Source: an uncultured Clostridia bacterium
GTDB taxonomy: Bacteria > Bacillota > Clostridia > Christensenellales > Borkfalkiaceae
Direction of reading: 5' to 3'
Assembly (NCBI GenBank): GCA_934271275.1
Contig: CAKQRD010000009.1
Span: 1 to 64,000, forward strand
DNA length: 64,000 nt
Shown: in pieces, positions 16,688 through 25,740 of the stretch
Position numbering within the stretch: position 1 is the stretch's first letter
How the letters are laid out: each line of letters begins with the position of its first letter
Translations under genes and position numbers: made by a program
Notes under the pieces: generated by a model
The model's database searches: none
Seen by the model: only the letters and a program-made list of their open reading frames with translations
What the model was told of the DNA's origin: nothing

Positions 16688-19600
16688 TATTCTTCCTCCC
16701 TCGCGCTTGCCTGCGGTTGTTCCGCCGCAAAGTCAGAGTTTTCCACGGCTTTTTCTATCGTTTCGTCGTTTACGCTTCCTATTTTTCTCGCAAGAATATT
16801 TTCCGCCTTGCATACCGCTTTGAAATCGCAGTATTCGCACGCGCCGAGACGGGGATACGGCGCGACGAAGCCCCTCTCCATAGATCGCACCGCGTTTTCG
16901 GAAACGGCTTTCGCGTAGTCGATGAACGCGGAAAGAACGTTTTCGTCCACCGTCTCGGGTTCGCCGTTTTTATTCCTCGGCAAAAAGTCCGCTTCCGCGT
17001 TTTCCGAAAAACCGCGTTCTCCGCTTTGCGTATCTTCTTCGTGCGTGCCGCCCGCGGTTCTTCCTATAACGAGCGGAGGCGTTTCTTCGTCGGACTTTAA
17101 ATATTCGTCGGAAATTTTCATATAATAAGCCCCCGCGGGTTTAAGTCCTTTTTCCCGCACCGCCGCGGAATAGAGATATAATTGCAGCTTTTCGCCCGAG
17201 AAAAAAAGCTTTGCGGAGTCGTCCGCCGCACCCGTTTTATAATCTATAACCCTGAAATATTCGCCCTTTCTGTCAACTCTGTCTATTTTGCCTTCCAGCC
17301 GCACCTTGCCGCCCGCAAGTTTCACCGCGGGATAAGCGCAATACGTCCCGTCCCCGAAAGAAGCTTCCGTCCTTTCCGGCTTAAAGCCCGAACTGTTGAG
17401 CCAGCTTCTCGTGCGGTTACAGAACTTTTCGCACTCCGTAAGCGTTCTTTTAAGCGAAGCTTTCCGCTCGTCGTCCGAAGAAAATATCCGGTATTCGGGC
17501 TTTGAAACGACCTTTTCCGCAATCTCCGCAAACAGTCTGCGAGAAGCTTCGTCGTTTTTCGCCTCTCCGATTCTGCGGACGTATTCCTTAAAAATTTCGT
17601 GCATAAGGTTTCCGACCGAAAGCCCCGAAAGCTCGCCCTTTTCGCGCGTTCTCGCGTTAAGCCCGTGACGGAAATAGAAAAGATACGGACATTTATAAAA
17701 GTCCTCTATCGCGGTAGGACTCGTCACGTCCTTTAACAGCGCTTCTTTTGCGAACGACAGCCGCTCTTTCACCTCGGCGTTGGCGTATCCCGCAACCTTT
17801 TCGGCGAGCCGCCCCTCTGTCGCGCGGTAATAAGAGGTCGCCGCCGTAAAGTCCGAAAGCTTGCCCTCGGCAAACCGCCCAGCCTCTTTCGCAAAGGTAT
17901 TAAGTCCCTGCTTTTCGGTTATATACCCGCCCGTGCTTTCCACGCCGTACAGGGTGAACGCCGCTTCCGCAAAATTGAGTATTTCTCCCCGTGAGTTCTT
18001 TTTTCCGCCCGAATAAATCGGATAAGAAAGCACCAGCCGCTTATCGAACGCGGAAAGCCCCAACGCGGTTTCTTCGCGAAGTCTGTGATTCACCACGCGG
18101 ATTTTAGGCTCTATAAGCACCTTTATTTCGGACAGAGCGTTTATGTCGCCGTCGGATAAAAGCGCGACGTCCGCTTTCACCGCGGGTACTTCGGAAGACA
18201 GCCCCGTCGCGAAAAGATAGTCTGCTTTCGTGAGCGCGGCTTCTTTAAAGCCCCCCACGAACACCGCGTCGTTATACTGCGGAATGACGGAAAGCTCCAT
18301 CGCCGCCACGCCGCTCAAAAACACGCTTTTAAATTCCGCGGCGTCCATTCCCTTTTCCTCGCCGAGAATACCTTTTATCTCTCGAAGAACGGACTCAGTC
18401 GCCTCGTAAATCTGCGCGTTCACCGCGCTTTCCACACGTTCGCCGAGCAGTTCGAGCCTCTCGGTAAACGCCTTTATTTTTTCCTCCGCGTTCAGCTCCG
18501 TAAGAAGCCTTTCCACGTCGAAAACCTTTAAATACTCGCAGATTTTCGCGCGGAACGCCTCGAAAGAAGCAAATTCTTCTTCGCTCTCCGCGGCAAGCTC
18601 TTTGTCGAGCGGGCGGCGGAAATTGCCGTATCGGATATTGTATTTCAGAAGGTAATTTTCAAACCTGTCCGCAAAGGACTTGTCGTCCGCGACGAGCGGG
18701 TTTTTATAGAACGCGGCAAGCTCCTTTTCTCCGAAGCCCTTTCTGAACAACTCCGCGTAAGAGGTGATAAGGGTGACGAGCGGGTGCGAAGAAGGTTTTT
18801 TCGCGCGGTCGAAAAAGTACGGTATTTCGTAAAGCGCAAACGCTTCTTTCACGGGCGTTTCGTATAAATCGGGATCGGGTACGATAACGGTGAAGTTTTT
18901 ATACCTCTCGCCTTCTTTCACCTTTTTCTTTATTAGCCCCGCGATTTTTATAAGCTCCTTTCTCGGGTTTTCGGCGGTGAAAAAAAGCACTTTGTCCGTT
19001 TTGAGCTTTTCGCCCGCAAAGGCTTTGGGATCGAAAAGCCCGTTTGCGATCTTTGCGCCTTCCTCGGAGTATTCGCTGTTATATTTTTGGTAAACGAGGC
19101 TCGCGCCCGCAAACCTTGCCGTTCTCGAAAACACCTCGCCCGCTTCGTTGACGAAAGCGTAAGCGTTTTCGCCGCCGACTAAAATCGCCGTCGTTTCGGC
19201 GGACTTTTTCACGAGCGCGGCTATCGCGTTTTTTATCTGTGCGGTAAAGCCCGTAAATCCTATTATATATACCTTTGCGCCCGCAAGCTCTTCGTCGTTT
19301 GCGATAACCTCGGGAAGCTGCGCCATCGCGCCGCTCTGGTCGGTCAGAGAATTTTCTTCGAGATATTTTTCGTACGCGCCGAAAATTTCCGCAATATCGG
19401 AAAGTTTGTTTTTAAGAATCCCTTCCGTCTGTTCCGCCGCTCTTTCCAGCGTTTCGGGAGCGACGCCCGCGCTTTTTAACTGCACGATAAGCTCGAACAG
19501 AGATGGCGCGAGGTCTGTTTTGCCCGCGTTGAAGCATTTCAGCCGCGCGGTTTTAAGCAGTTTTTTAACCGCCATTGCAGAGCCTTCCTTGGAAAGCACG

Positions 19601-19866
19601 TTATCGAGCCGTTTTCTCGCGCGCAAAAAGTTGCCGAACGAATACACTTCGGTATTAAAGCTCCCGCCGAAAGCTTCCGCGATACGCCGTTCGGTCATAA
19701 GCGAAATTTTTTCCTCGCAGAAAACGAAGCTCCGCTCTTCGGGCGAGCTTCCGTTTTCTTTCAGCTTTTCGATAAGCGCGCTCTCCACGCCGAAAAACGA
19801 ATCGGCGGTAATAAGCGTCGCTTTTTTTTCGTTCCCGCGCTCGGGCGGGCAAAATTTTTCTTCCAT
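16687..19866 (-). CDS. addB: ATP-dependent nuclease subunit B
   Basis: A 1,059-residue AddB, the partner of AddA. The N-terminus lacks a recognisable P-loop, so the ATP site appears degenerate. The C-terminal nuclease has FRVIDYKTG. The iron-sulfur cysteines are present: one in YKCPYLFYFRHG and three in GACEYCDFKAVC. The start at 19866 is preferred over in-frame upstream codons because a promoter (TTGTTT, 16-base spacer, TACAAT) ends only 8 bases before it; upstream starts would lie in or before the promoter. No ribosome binding site is seen, so the mRNA may be leaderless. Confidence 0.93.
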   Translation of the reverse strand: MEEKFCPPERGNEKKATLITADSFFGVESALIEKLKENGSSPEERSFVFCEEKISLMTERRIAEAFGGSFNTEVYSFGNFLRARKRLDNVLSKEGSAMAVKKLLKTARLKCFNAGKTDLAPSLFELIVQLKSAGVAPETLERAAEQTEGILKNKLSDIAEIFGAYEKYLEENSLTDQSGAMAQLPEVIANDEELAGAKVYIIGFTGFTAQIKNAIAALVKKSAETTAILVGGENAYAFVNEAGEVFSRTARFAGASLVYQKYNSEYSEEGAKIANGLFDPKAFAGEKLKTDKVLFFTAENPRKELIKIAGLIKKKVKEGERYKNFTVIVPDPDLYETPVKEAFALYEIPYFFDRAKKPSSHPLVTLITSYAELFRKGFGEKELAAFYKNPLVADDKSFADRFENYLLKYNIRYGNFRRPLDKELAAESEEEFASFEAFRAKICEYLKVFDVERLLTELNAEEKIKAFTERLELLGERVESAVNAQIYEATESVLREIKGILGEEKGMDAAEFKSVFLSGVAAMELSVIPQYNDAVFVGGFKEAALTKADYLFATGLSSEVPAVKADVALLSDGDINALSEIKVLIEPKIRVVNHRLREETALGLSAFDKRLVLSYPIYSGGKKNSRGEILNFAEAAFTLYGVESTGGYITEKQGLNTFAKEAGRFAEGKLSDFTAATSYYRATEGRLAEKVAGYANAEVKERLSFAKEALLKDVTSPTAIEDFYKCPYLFYFRHGLNARTREKGELSGLSVGNLMHEIFKEYVRRIGEAKNDEASRRLFAEIAEKVVSKPEYRIFSSDDERKASLKRTLTECEKFCNRTRSWLNSSGFKPERTEASFGDGTYCAYPAVKLAGGKVRLEGKIDRVDRKGEYFRVIDYKTGAADDSAKLFFSGEKLQLYLYSAAVREKGLKPAGAYYMKISDEYLKSDEETPPLVIGRTAGGTHEEDTQSGERGFSENAEADFLPRNKNGEPETVDENVLSAFIDYAKAVSENAVRSMERGFVAPYPRLGACEYCDFKAVCKAENILARKIGSVNDETIEKAVENSDFAAEQPQASAREEE

Positions 19867-19874
19867 ACGCCTAT

Positions 19875-19902
19875 ATTGTATCATATCGGGCGGGCGAAAC
19901 AA
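19875..19902 (-). promoter_or_regulatory. Promoter of addBA, probably giving a leaderless mRNA
   Basis: Minus strand: TTGTTT (19902-19897), 16-base spacer, TACAAT (19880-19875), then 8 bases to the ATG at 19866. Confidence 0.55.
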
Positions 19903-20057
19903 CGCTTTTTTACTCTTTGTTTTAAAAAATAAACGCAAGAGGTTTTACAATCGCTGTTTTTTGTGGTATCATATTGCTGTATAAAAATATTTTTTGCAAA
20001 AAACTTGTAAGGCGCGCGCTTTTTTAAGTCCCGCGCGGAATATCGGAGTTATAAAAT

Positions 20058-21182
20058 ATGAGAAAAAAATTATCGGCGGTGATTCTATCCGCGCTTCTTT
20101 CCCTGACCTTTCTCGTCGGTTGCTCTTCGGGGAAGTCCGTACTCGTTTTCAACAACGCGTTTATGGGCGGCGGAGAAACGGGAGTCGTTGCAAAAGATCC
20201 GCCCGAAGGATACTACGAAACGCTTTCCTACAAAGTGTTTTCAAGCGACAAGGACTATGCGTATAAAAAGGACTCCTCTATAAAGGACGACGTTTTAAGA
20301 TACGAAATCGCGGGGACGTACACCGCCGCCTTAAAGGTGGAAAAAGCTCTTCCCGAAGAGATAGCCGGCGCGGTAAACACCGACATAACGCTCGGCGGCA
20401 AGGTCTATAAGCTTACTACCGAATTAAAGCTCGCCGCGAAATATTACTTAAACAGCAAAAACGCGGACGACGCCCCCTCTTACGAACACGAGGACGTTAT
20501 CAGCTCCGAAATTTATTTCCTGCCGTTCTCGGAATCCTACGCGCCTATATACGCGAAGTCGGAATCCGATTATACGGTGGTTTCGTTCGGAAAAGACGCG
20601 GCGGCACTTTCCGCCGTCAAGAGTTTTTCGGAAGTCAAATATTACGGCGGCTCGTACGAAATAGCTTCCCGCGCGGTGCAATACGCCGTGCCGACCGCGA
20701 CAAGCGCGGACGTTAAAAATTTAGAGGACGAGGAGCTTAAAACCGCGCGCTACGACTACGCGTATAAAACGGTTATCGACAACGCCGAGCTTCTGTTCGC
20801 TATCCGCAACGTAAAGGTTGACGTCGATTCCACGTTTAATCTGCCGACCGTTTCCCCCGCGTACGGCGAGGCGACCGACCTTGCGGTTAAAAATCTTCAA
20901 GAATACGACGACGACTCGAATTTCAAATATAACACGGCAGATTTTAGCGGCAAAATCAAGGTGAAAGAGCTTGCGTATTACGTCAATTCGCAGAACAACA
21001 CAGGTTCGAGACAGCTCGTATACGTTCAGAAAAGCGAAGTGAAAAACGGTGAAGAAACGGTTATTCCCGACCGCGCGCTTCCCGTCAAAATGGTTTCGCC
21101 CCTCTCCGCGTACGGTTCGTTCTCCCGTCTCGGCTCGCTCGTATACGTTTTGGAATCCGTGGAAAACGGTAACGCCGCATAA
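20058..21182 (+). CDS. Lipoprotein of unknown function
   Basis: A 374-residue predicted lipoprotein: short signal peptide with lipobox FLVGC (Cys22), followed by a soluble extracellular domain rich in Asp, Tyr and Lys. I see no enzyme motif. CGGAG lies a few bases before the ATG. The gene stands alone, divergent from addB and followed by a strong terminator, so it is probably monocistronic. No internal repeats were found. A substrate-binding or stress-related surface lipoprotein is possible, but that is a guess. Confidence 0.78.
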   Translation: MRKKLSAVILSALLSLTFLVGCSSGKSVLVFNNAFMGGGETGVVAKDPPEGYYETLSYKVFSSDKDYAYKKDSSIKDDVLRYEIAGTYTAALKVEKALPEEIAGAVNTDITLGGKVYKLTTELKLAAKYYLNSKNADDAPSYEHEDVISSEIYFLPFSESYAPIYAKSESDYTVVSFGKDAAALSAVKSFSEVKYYGGSYEIASRAVQYAVPTATSADVKNLEDEELKTARYDYAYKTVIDNAELLFAIRNVKVDVDSTFNLPTVSPAYGEATDLAVKNLQEYDDDSNFKYNTADFSGKIKVKELAYYVNSQNNTGSRQLVYVQKSEVKNGEETVIPDRALPVKMVSPLSAYGSFSRLGSLVYVLESVENGNAA

Positions 21183-21258
21183 GGATTGATAAAAATTCGG
21201 CAATACGAAAATTTGACGATCAGATAAATCGGATAAAATTTAATTTTTAAACGACTTA

Positions 21259-21291
21259 CGCCCCGATTTCCGAGTTTCGGAAATCGGGGCG
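21259..21291 (+). terminator. Rho-independent terminator
   Basis: Perfect 14-bp stem (CGCCCCGATTTCCG and complement), 5-base loop, then GTTTTGTTTC. It closes the lipoprotein gene at 20058 and lies before the convergent gene at 21386. Confidence 0.88.
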
Positions 21292-21385
21292 TTTTGTTTC
21301 GAGGCGTTTTATTATTGCTTTTTCGTTTTACTTTTCGCTGTTTTTCGCCGCCGCATTTACTTTTTTTACTTTTATTTGCTTCGTT

Positions 21386-22834
21386 TTACTTTTCGGATTC
21401 CGCTCGCTTCGGTATCCCCGAACCCTCTGAAAAAACGTCCGACGGAGCGTCCGAAGAAACAAAGGACGAAGAGGCTTCGGAGTCTGCGGAAGAAGAAACG
21501 GAAGCGGAACTTTTCGCAATTTCGCTTTCCGCGCCCGCGACGAGCAGAAGCGGCAAAAGAAAATAGAAAATATCCATAGAAGCCGCCTGATCGGTTATTC
21601 CCGAAAGCGCGATTACGAGAACGTACAGCGCGGTGAACGCTCTTTGCGGATTTCGTTTATCGAAAACGACCTTATACTTTGAAGCGTAAAACCACACGGA
21701 AAGGCTCGCGCCCAAGTATCCCAAAGAACAAATCCACTGCAAAACGGTGTTATGTATAAGTAAAATTCCTTCCCGCTGACTCGGATCGCCCTCGCCTGCA
21801 AGGAAGCCGTAGCCGAATATCGGAAATTCTCTGCCCTTTTCTATCGCGAAACGGAAAGCTTCGTCTCTGCCGCTCCAAAAACTCCCCGTCATTTTTCTTA
21901 TCACTCTGTCGACGATAGGCTTTATCAACTCGTCGTAAAACGCGAACGAGCAGCCTGCTATCGCCAGAATACAAAGCCCCGCGTATAAAAACCGCGTTTT
22001 CTTTTCGGAACGCACTACAAACGCTACGGTCACGCCTATTTCGAGAACGGTCGCGACGGCTATCATCATTCGGCAACACGTTTCGAGAACGCCGAAATAA
22101 TACACGCAGGAAAGCAAAAAATACCAAGCGTCCGTCTTTTTGCCCGCGCCGAGCTTGAAGCAGGATACTATTCCCAAGGTTATCATTATCGCGAACACGT
22201 TGACGTTCTGCGCCGCGAAAAAGCTTTCAGGTCCGAAATCCTTGCAGCTTCTTAAAAACGCGTCTAAAAACACTTGAAGGGTAAGACCCGCCGCGCCCCA
22301 CAAAAACGTAAGCGCAAGTCCGTCCGTAAGCCCTTTGGTAAAGTTCAGCGCTATGAAATACAGCACGAGTACCACCGAGCAGAACCCGAACGTAATAGCT
22401 GCGGCAAGCGGATTGAAATTCCCTATCGCCCCCGCAAGAACGAGCGCGACCGAAAACAGAATAAACGGAAAAAACAGCTCGCCTTTAACTACCCGTCCGC
22501 CGCTTTTCTTCTTTTCAAGTCCGCGGTAAATCGCAAAAACGAACAGCGAAACGTACGCTGTTCCGACGGCGACCGCGTATAAAACAAGGTGCGGATCGCT
22601 TACTATATCGGGTATGACGTACGAAATATAAAGCACGGGAACGAAAACGTTTTTAACGTTCTCGCAAAAAATCAGAATAAGCAAAAACGCCGCAAGATAC
22701 CCGTATACGGCAAAAAACGTCAACTTGAAAAACCAGCATATAAGTCCGTAAATAAGCGCGGCGGGAACGAAATACCCGCTCTCTAATATCCGCCCGAGCT
22801 TTTCCGCGGGCGAGCCTTCTTTTTTTTCTAACAT
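21386..22834 (-). CDS. O-antigen-ligase-like (Wzy/WaaL family) membrane protein
   Basis: A 482-residue polytopic membrane protein with about a dozen hydrophobic segments and the signature of the O-antigen ligase/polymerase group near the C-terminus: GYGFLAGEG followed by LLIHNTVLQWICSLGYLG. These enzymes join or polymerise lipid-linked glycans outside the membrane. The last ~45 residues form a Ser/Glu-rich tail that looks disordered. It is a paralog of the gene just upstream (22849) and is probably co-transcribed with it (14-base gap). With UDP-galactopyranose mutase nearby, a role in a surface polysaccharide is likely; the substrate is unknown. Confidence 0.8.
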   Translation of the reverse strand: MLEKKEGSPAEKLGRILESGYFVPAALIYGLICWFFKLTFFAVYGYLAAFLLILIFCENVKNVFVPVLYISYVIPDIVSDPHLVLYAVAVGTAYVSLFVFAIYRGLEKKKSGGRVVKGELFFPFILFSVALVLAGAIGNFNPLAAAITFGFCSVVLVLYFIALNFTKGLTDGLALTFLWGAAGLTLQVFLDAFLRSCKDFGPESFFAAQNVNVFAIMITLGIVSCFKLGAGKKTDAWYFLLSCVYYFGVLETCCRMMIAVATVLEIGVTVAFVVRSEKKTRFLYAGLCILAIAGCSFAFYDELIKPIVDRVIRKMTGSFWSGRDEAFRFAIEKGREFPIFGYGFLAGEGDPSQREGILLIHNTVLQWICSLGYLGASLSVWFYASKYKVVFDKRNPQRAFTALYVLVIALSGITDQAASMDIFYFLLPLLLVAGAESEIAKSSASVSSSADSEASSSFVSSDAPSDVFSEGSGIPKRAESEK

Positions 22835-22848
22835 TCCTCTTTCCTTGT

Positions 22849-24300
22849 TTATTCTTCCGTAACGCCGTATTCCGCCGCTTTGTTCCGACGGTCTTTTCCC
22901 GTCCGTACTTTTTCGCCGTCAGAAGCGCAAGTCGCTTGCTGCGGCAAAGAATTTTCCAGTCCCGCAAGGAGCAATATCGGCGTTAAGTATGTAAAAACAT
23001 CCACCGCGGGCGACTGATCGAAAATACCCGAAAGCGCAACCCCGCCTATCGCGAGTAGATAGAAAATGCGTTTTCTGTCAAAGTTTTTGAACAAAAGCTT
23101 ATACTTGACCGCGTAAAAATAACTCGTCAAAGCCGTGCCTATCACGCCGAGAGAACAAAGCCATTGTATAATAGTGTTATGCGCAAGAACCACGTTCGTG
23201 CGGAGGCTCGGCAAAACTTCGTCAGAAATAAACCCGTAACCGAACACGGGGTATTCGTAAAATCTGTCCCAGCACCATTCCCATAGGCTGTCTCTGCCGT
23301 TAAGTCCTCTGTTAAGCTTATCTATAATCATTCCCGCAAATTCAAGAACCTTGTTCCTGAATTTATACGCGCCGAACGCGGCGATTACGAGAAGAACTAT
23401 CGTAGCGATTAAAAAGTTGCGTTTCTTCGGCGAATAAACGATAAACATAACGTATACCGCTATAAGCACGGGCAAAGATACCGCCATCATAGTGCGGCAA
23501 CAGCTTAAAAATACCGCGAACATAAGGTACAGACACAAAAGGAAAAACGGCACGTCGGTTTTTTTGCCGACTCCGAGCTTAAAAGCCCCCGCCATTCCGA
23601 GCATGAGGTAAATAGCCGCGGTGTTTAAACATTGCGCCGAGAAAAAGAACACCCTCTGATCGACTACCTGCCCGTCGAAAATATTGCCGTTTCTGTATTT
23701 TGCGTAGATTATTTCGAGAGAGATAAATACCGCGCCGATAACGAATACTTTCGCGAGGTAAGTTCCGAAATCTTCCGTACAATTTATCGCGAAGATATAA
23801 AAGAGCATAACCGCGAGAGAAAGCCCCGCCACGACGAAAAACTGCGCTATATCGAACCTCGATATTCCGCCGAACAGAAACGCCGCGTCCAGAACGAGCA
23901 GCGGATAGAAAAGCTTGCCCTTTTTAAGTTTTCCTTTTTCCTTCACGAAGGTTTTTATCGAAAACGCAATAAAAGAAGTCCCCGCAATCGCAACCGATAA
24001 AGCGAGCAGAACCGCGGTGTCCTTCGTCATTTCGTCGAACGCGCCGTCTATGTTCTGAATAAAAAACGAAACGTACAGGATAATAGCGTACGCGTTGTTT
24101 ATCTTTTTGCAGAAAAGGAAAATGCAGGCGAGAACGAGCGCAAAACCCGCGACGACCGCTTCGGTAGAACCTAAAAACCAACATAAAAACGCATAGCAGA
24201 AAACCGCGGGAACGAGCCAGACGGACTCGAATATCCGCCGCACCGTTCCGCACGTTCCGAACGCGTTTTCAGTCATTACGTTTTCCGTGTTAAAGTCCAT
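22849..24300 (-). CDS. O-antigen-ligase-like (Wzy/WaaL family) membrane protein, paralog
   Basis: About 483 residues, the same fold and length as its neighbour at 21386, with matching landmarks: GYGFISDEV, then VVLAHNTIIQWLCSLGVIG, and the CCRTMMA stretch in the middle. Around eleven membrane segments. The start is uncertain: the ATG at 24300 gives a good N-terminus but has no strong ribosome binding site, and a TTG 24 bases upstream is possible. The pair probably arose by tandem duplication and may add different glycan units. It is the first gene of the pair and lies downstream of the UDP-galactopyranose mutase gene. Confidence 0.78.
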   Translation of the reverse strand: MDFNTENVMTENAFGTCGTVRRIFESVWLVPAVFCYAFLCWFLGSTEAVVAGFALVLACIFLFCKKINNAYAIILYVSFFIQNIDGAFDEMTKDTAVLLALSVAIAGTSFIAFSIKTFVKEKGKLKKGKLFYPLLVLDAAFLFGGISRFDIAQFFVVAGLSLAVMLFYIFAINCTEDFGTYLAKVFVIGAVFISLEIIYAKYRNGNIFDGQVVDQRVFFFSAQCLNTAAIYLMLGMAGAFKLGVGKKTDVPFFLLCLYLMFAVFLSCCRTMMAVSLPVLIAVYVMFIVYSPKKRNFLIATIVLLVIAAFGAYKFRNKVLEFAGMIIDKLNRGLNGRDSLWEWCWDRFYEYPVFGYGFISDEVLPSLRTNVVLAHNTIIQWLCSLGVIGTALTSYFYAVKYKLLFKNFDRKRIFYLLAIGGVALSGIFDQSPAVDVFTYLTPILLLAGLENSLPQQATCASDGEKVRTGKDRRNKAAEYGVTEE

Positions 24301-24371
24301 ATGAAATCGCCGTCTTTTCGGCAAACTCCTCTCTTTTTCCGCCTTTTCGTATTAAAACGCTTCGTTTTCCG

Positions 24372-24492
24372 CCGACTTGCGCGAGCAAGCTCGTCAGCGT
24401 TTAACTTCCGCCGCATAGAGCCTCCGCCGCTCGCCGACTTGTGCGAACAGACCTGCGCCGCTCGCCCTTCCTGTGCAAGCCGACTTGCGCGA
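24372..24492 (+). repeat. Three short direct repeats in an intergenic region
   Basis: GCCGACTTGYGCGA occurs at 24372-24385, 24433-24446 and 24479-24492, between the polysaccharide gene pair and glf. No gene is visible in 24301-24512. The role is unknown. Confidence 0.6.
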
Positions 24493-24512
24493 GCCGCCGT
24501 ATTCCCCCGAGG

Positions 24513-25649
24513 CTATTCCATATCCTCGAAAAGCTCTATCGCCTTTTTAACGGCAGCGTCCATATTTATGTATTCGTATTTGGCAAGCCTTCCCAGAAGG
24601 TAAAGATTTTTATATCCCGCGGCTTCCTCTTCGTACTTTTTATATTTCGCAATATTTTCCGCCGTCGGCACGGGATAATAAGGCTTACCCGAATTTTTTC
24701 TGCATTTTTTGGGATACTCCTTCATTATGGCCGACTTATCGCACTTGTCGCATGTGAATTTGGTAAATTCCGAAACCCTCGTATACCTGTGCGAAGCGGT
24801 GAAATTCACGACCGCCGCGCGCTGAACGGAAGGCTTGTTGTAAACCTTCGTTTTGAATTTAAGCGTTCTGTAAGGGAGCGCGCCGAAGCGGTAATTAAAC
24901 AGTTCTTCCACCCTGCCCGTAAAGATAACCGTGCCGTCGAATTCTTTGCCTTTATAATAAATCGTGCCGTTATTGAGCGCGATAAGCTTTGCCGCGTCTG
25001 TCTTTAATTTAAGCTTTATGCGCGGATGACGAAGAATATTGTTCACCATTTCTGAAAAACCGTTTTTCGGCATAAACTGATACTCGTCAGTAAAATACCC
25101 GCATTTCTCGGAAACGGAGACGGGTACGCGGTTTATAACCGTTCCGCCTATTTCCTCGGGGCGCATGCCCCACTGCTTTTTGGTATATTTAAAATATATG
25201 TTTTTATAAACGAACTCCGCAAACGCGCGGATTTCGGGGTTTTTATGGTTTTTAAGCGCGAGTATGGACTCCGAATTTCCTTCGCCTATCTCATCGATAA
25301 GCACCTTTCTTATGCGCTCCGCTTTATCCTTCGGATAGCAAAGAGACAACGACCTTAAATTGAACGGCACGGGAACGAGTTTTCCCTTAACGTTTGCAAG
25401 TACTTTGTGTTCGTACTTATTCCACTCGGTAAAGCGGGAAAGGAAATCGAACACCTCTTTGTCCTCGGTGTGAAAAATATGCGGACCGTAAGGCTGAATC
25501 CTTATTCCGTTCTTATCGACGTAATCGTACGCGTTGCCGCCGAGCGTTCCGCGTTTGTCGAGAACCGTAACGTCTCTGCCGTTTTCGGCAAGGAGTCTCG
25601 CTATCGTCGCGCCGGAAAGCCCCGCGCCCACAACTATTATCTTTTCCAT
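24513..25649 (-). CDS. glf: UDP-galactopyranose mutase
   Basis: A 378-residue flavoenzyme that converts UDP-galactopyranose to UDP-galactofuranose, the donor for galactofuranose in surface glycans. It has the FAD Rossmann motif GAGLSGA near the N-terminus, the family motif PYGPHIFHT, NVKGKLVPVPFNL, YTKKQWG with the adjacent RPEEIG, and the C-terminal LLGRLAKYEYINMD. Length is normal for the family. GAGGAG precedes the ATG. It lies in the same direction as the two O-antigen-ligase-like genes downstream, with a gap of about 210 bases. The cell therefore probably makes a galactofuranose-containing polysaccharide. Confidence 0.95.
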   Translation of the reverse strand: MEKIIVVGAGLSGATIARLLAENGRDVTVLDKRGTLGGNAYDYVDKNGIRIQPYGPHIFHTEDKEVFDFLSRFTEWNKYEHKVLANVKGKLVPVPFNLRSLSLCYPKDKAERIRKVLIDEIGEGNSESILALKNHKNPEIRAFAEFVYKNIYFKYTKKQWGMRPEEIGGTVINRVPVSVSEKCGYFTDEYQFMPKNGFSEMVNNILRHPRIKLKLKTDAAKLIALNNGTIYYKGKEFDGTVIFTGRVEELFNYRFGALPYRTLKFKTKVYNKPSVQRAAVVNFTASHRYTRVSEFTKFTCDKCDKSAIMKEYPKKCRKNSGKPYYPVPTAENIAKYKKYEEEAAGYKNLYLLGRLAKYEYINMDAAVKKAIELFEDME

Positions 25650-25740
25650 TATATTCTCCTCCGCGCGAAAAAACGCTGCGCGCGGTTAATTACTTTGCAA
25701 TTATTTACTTCTCGGTTATTTGCCGCTTTTTATTTTCGGC

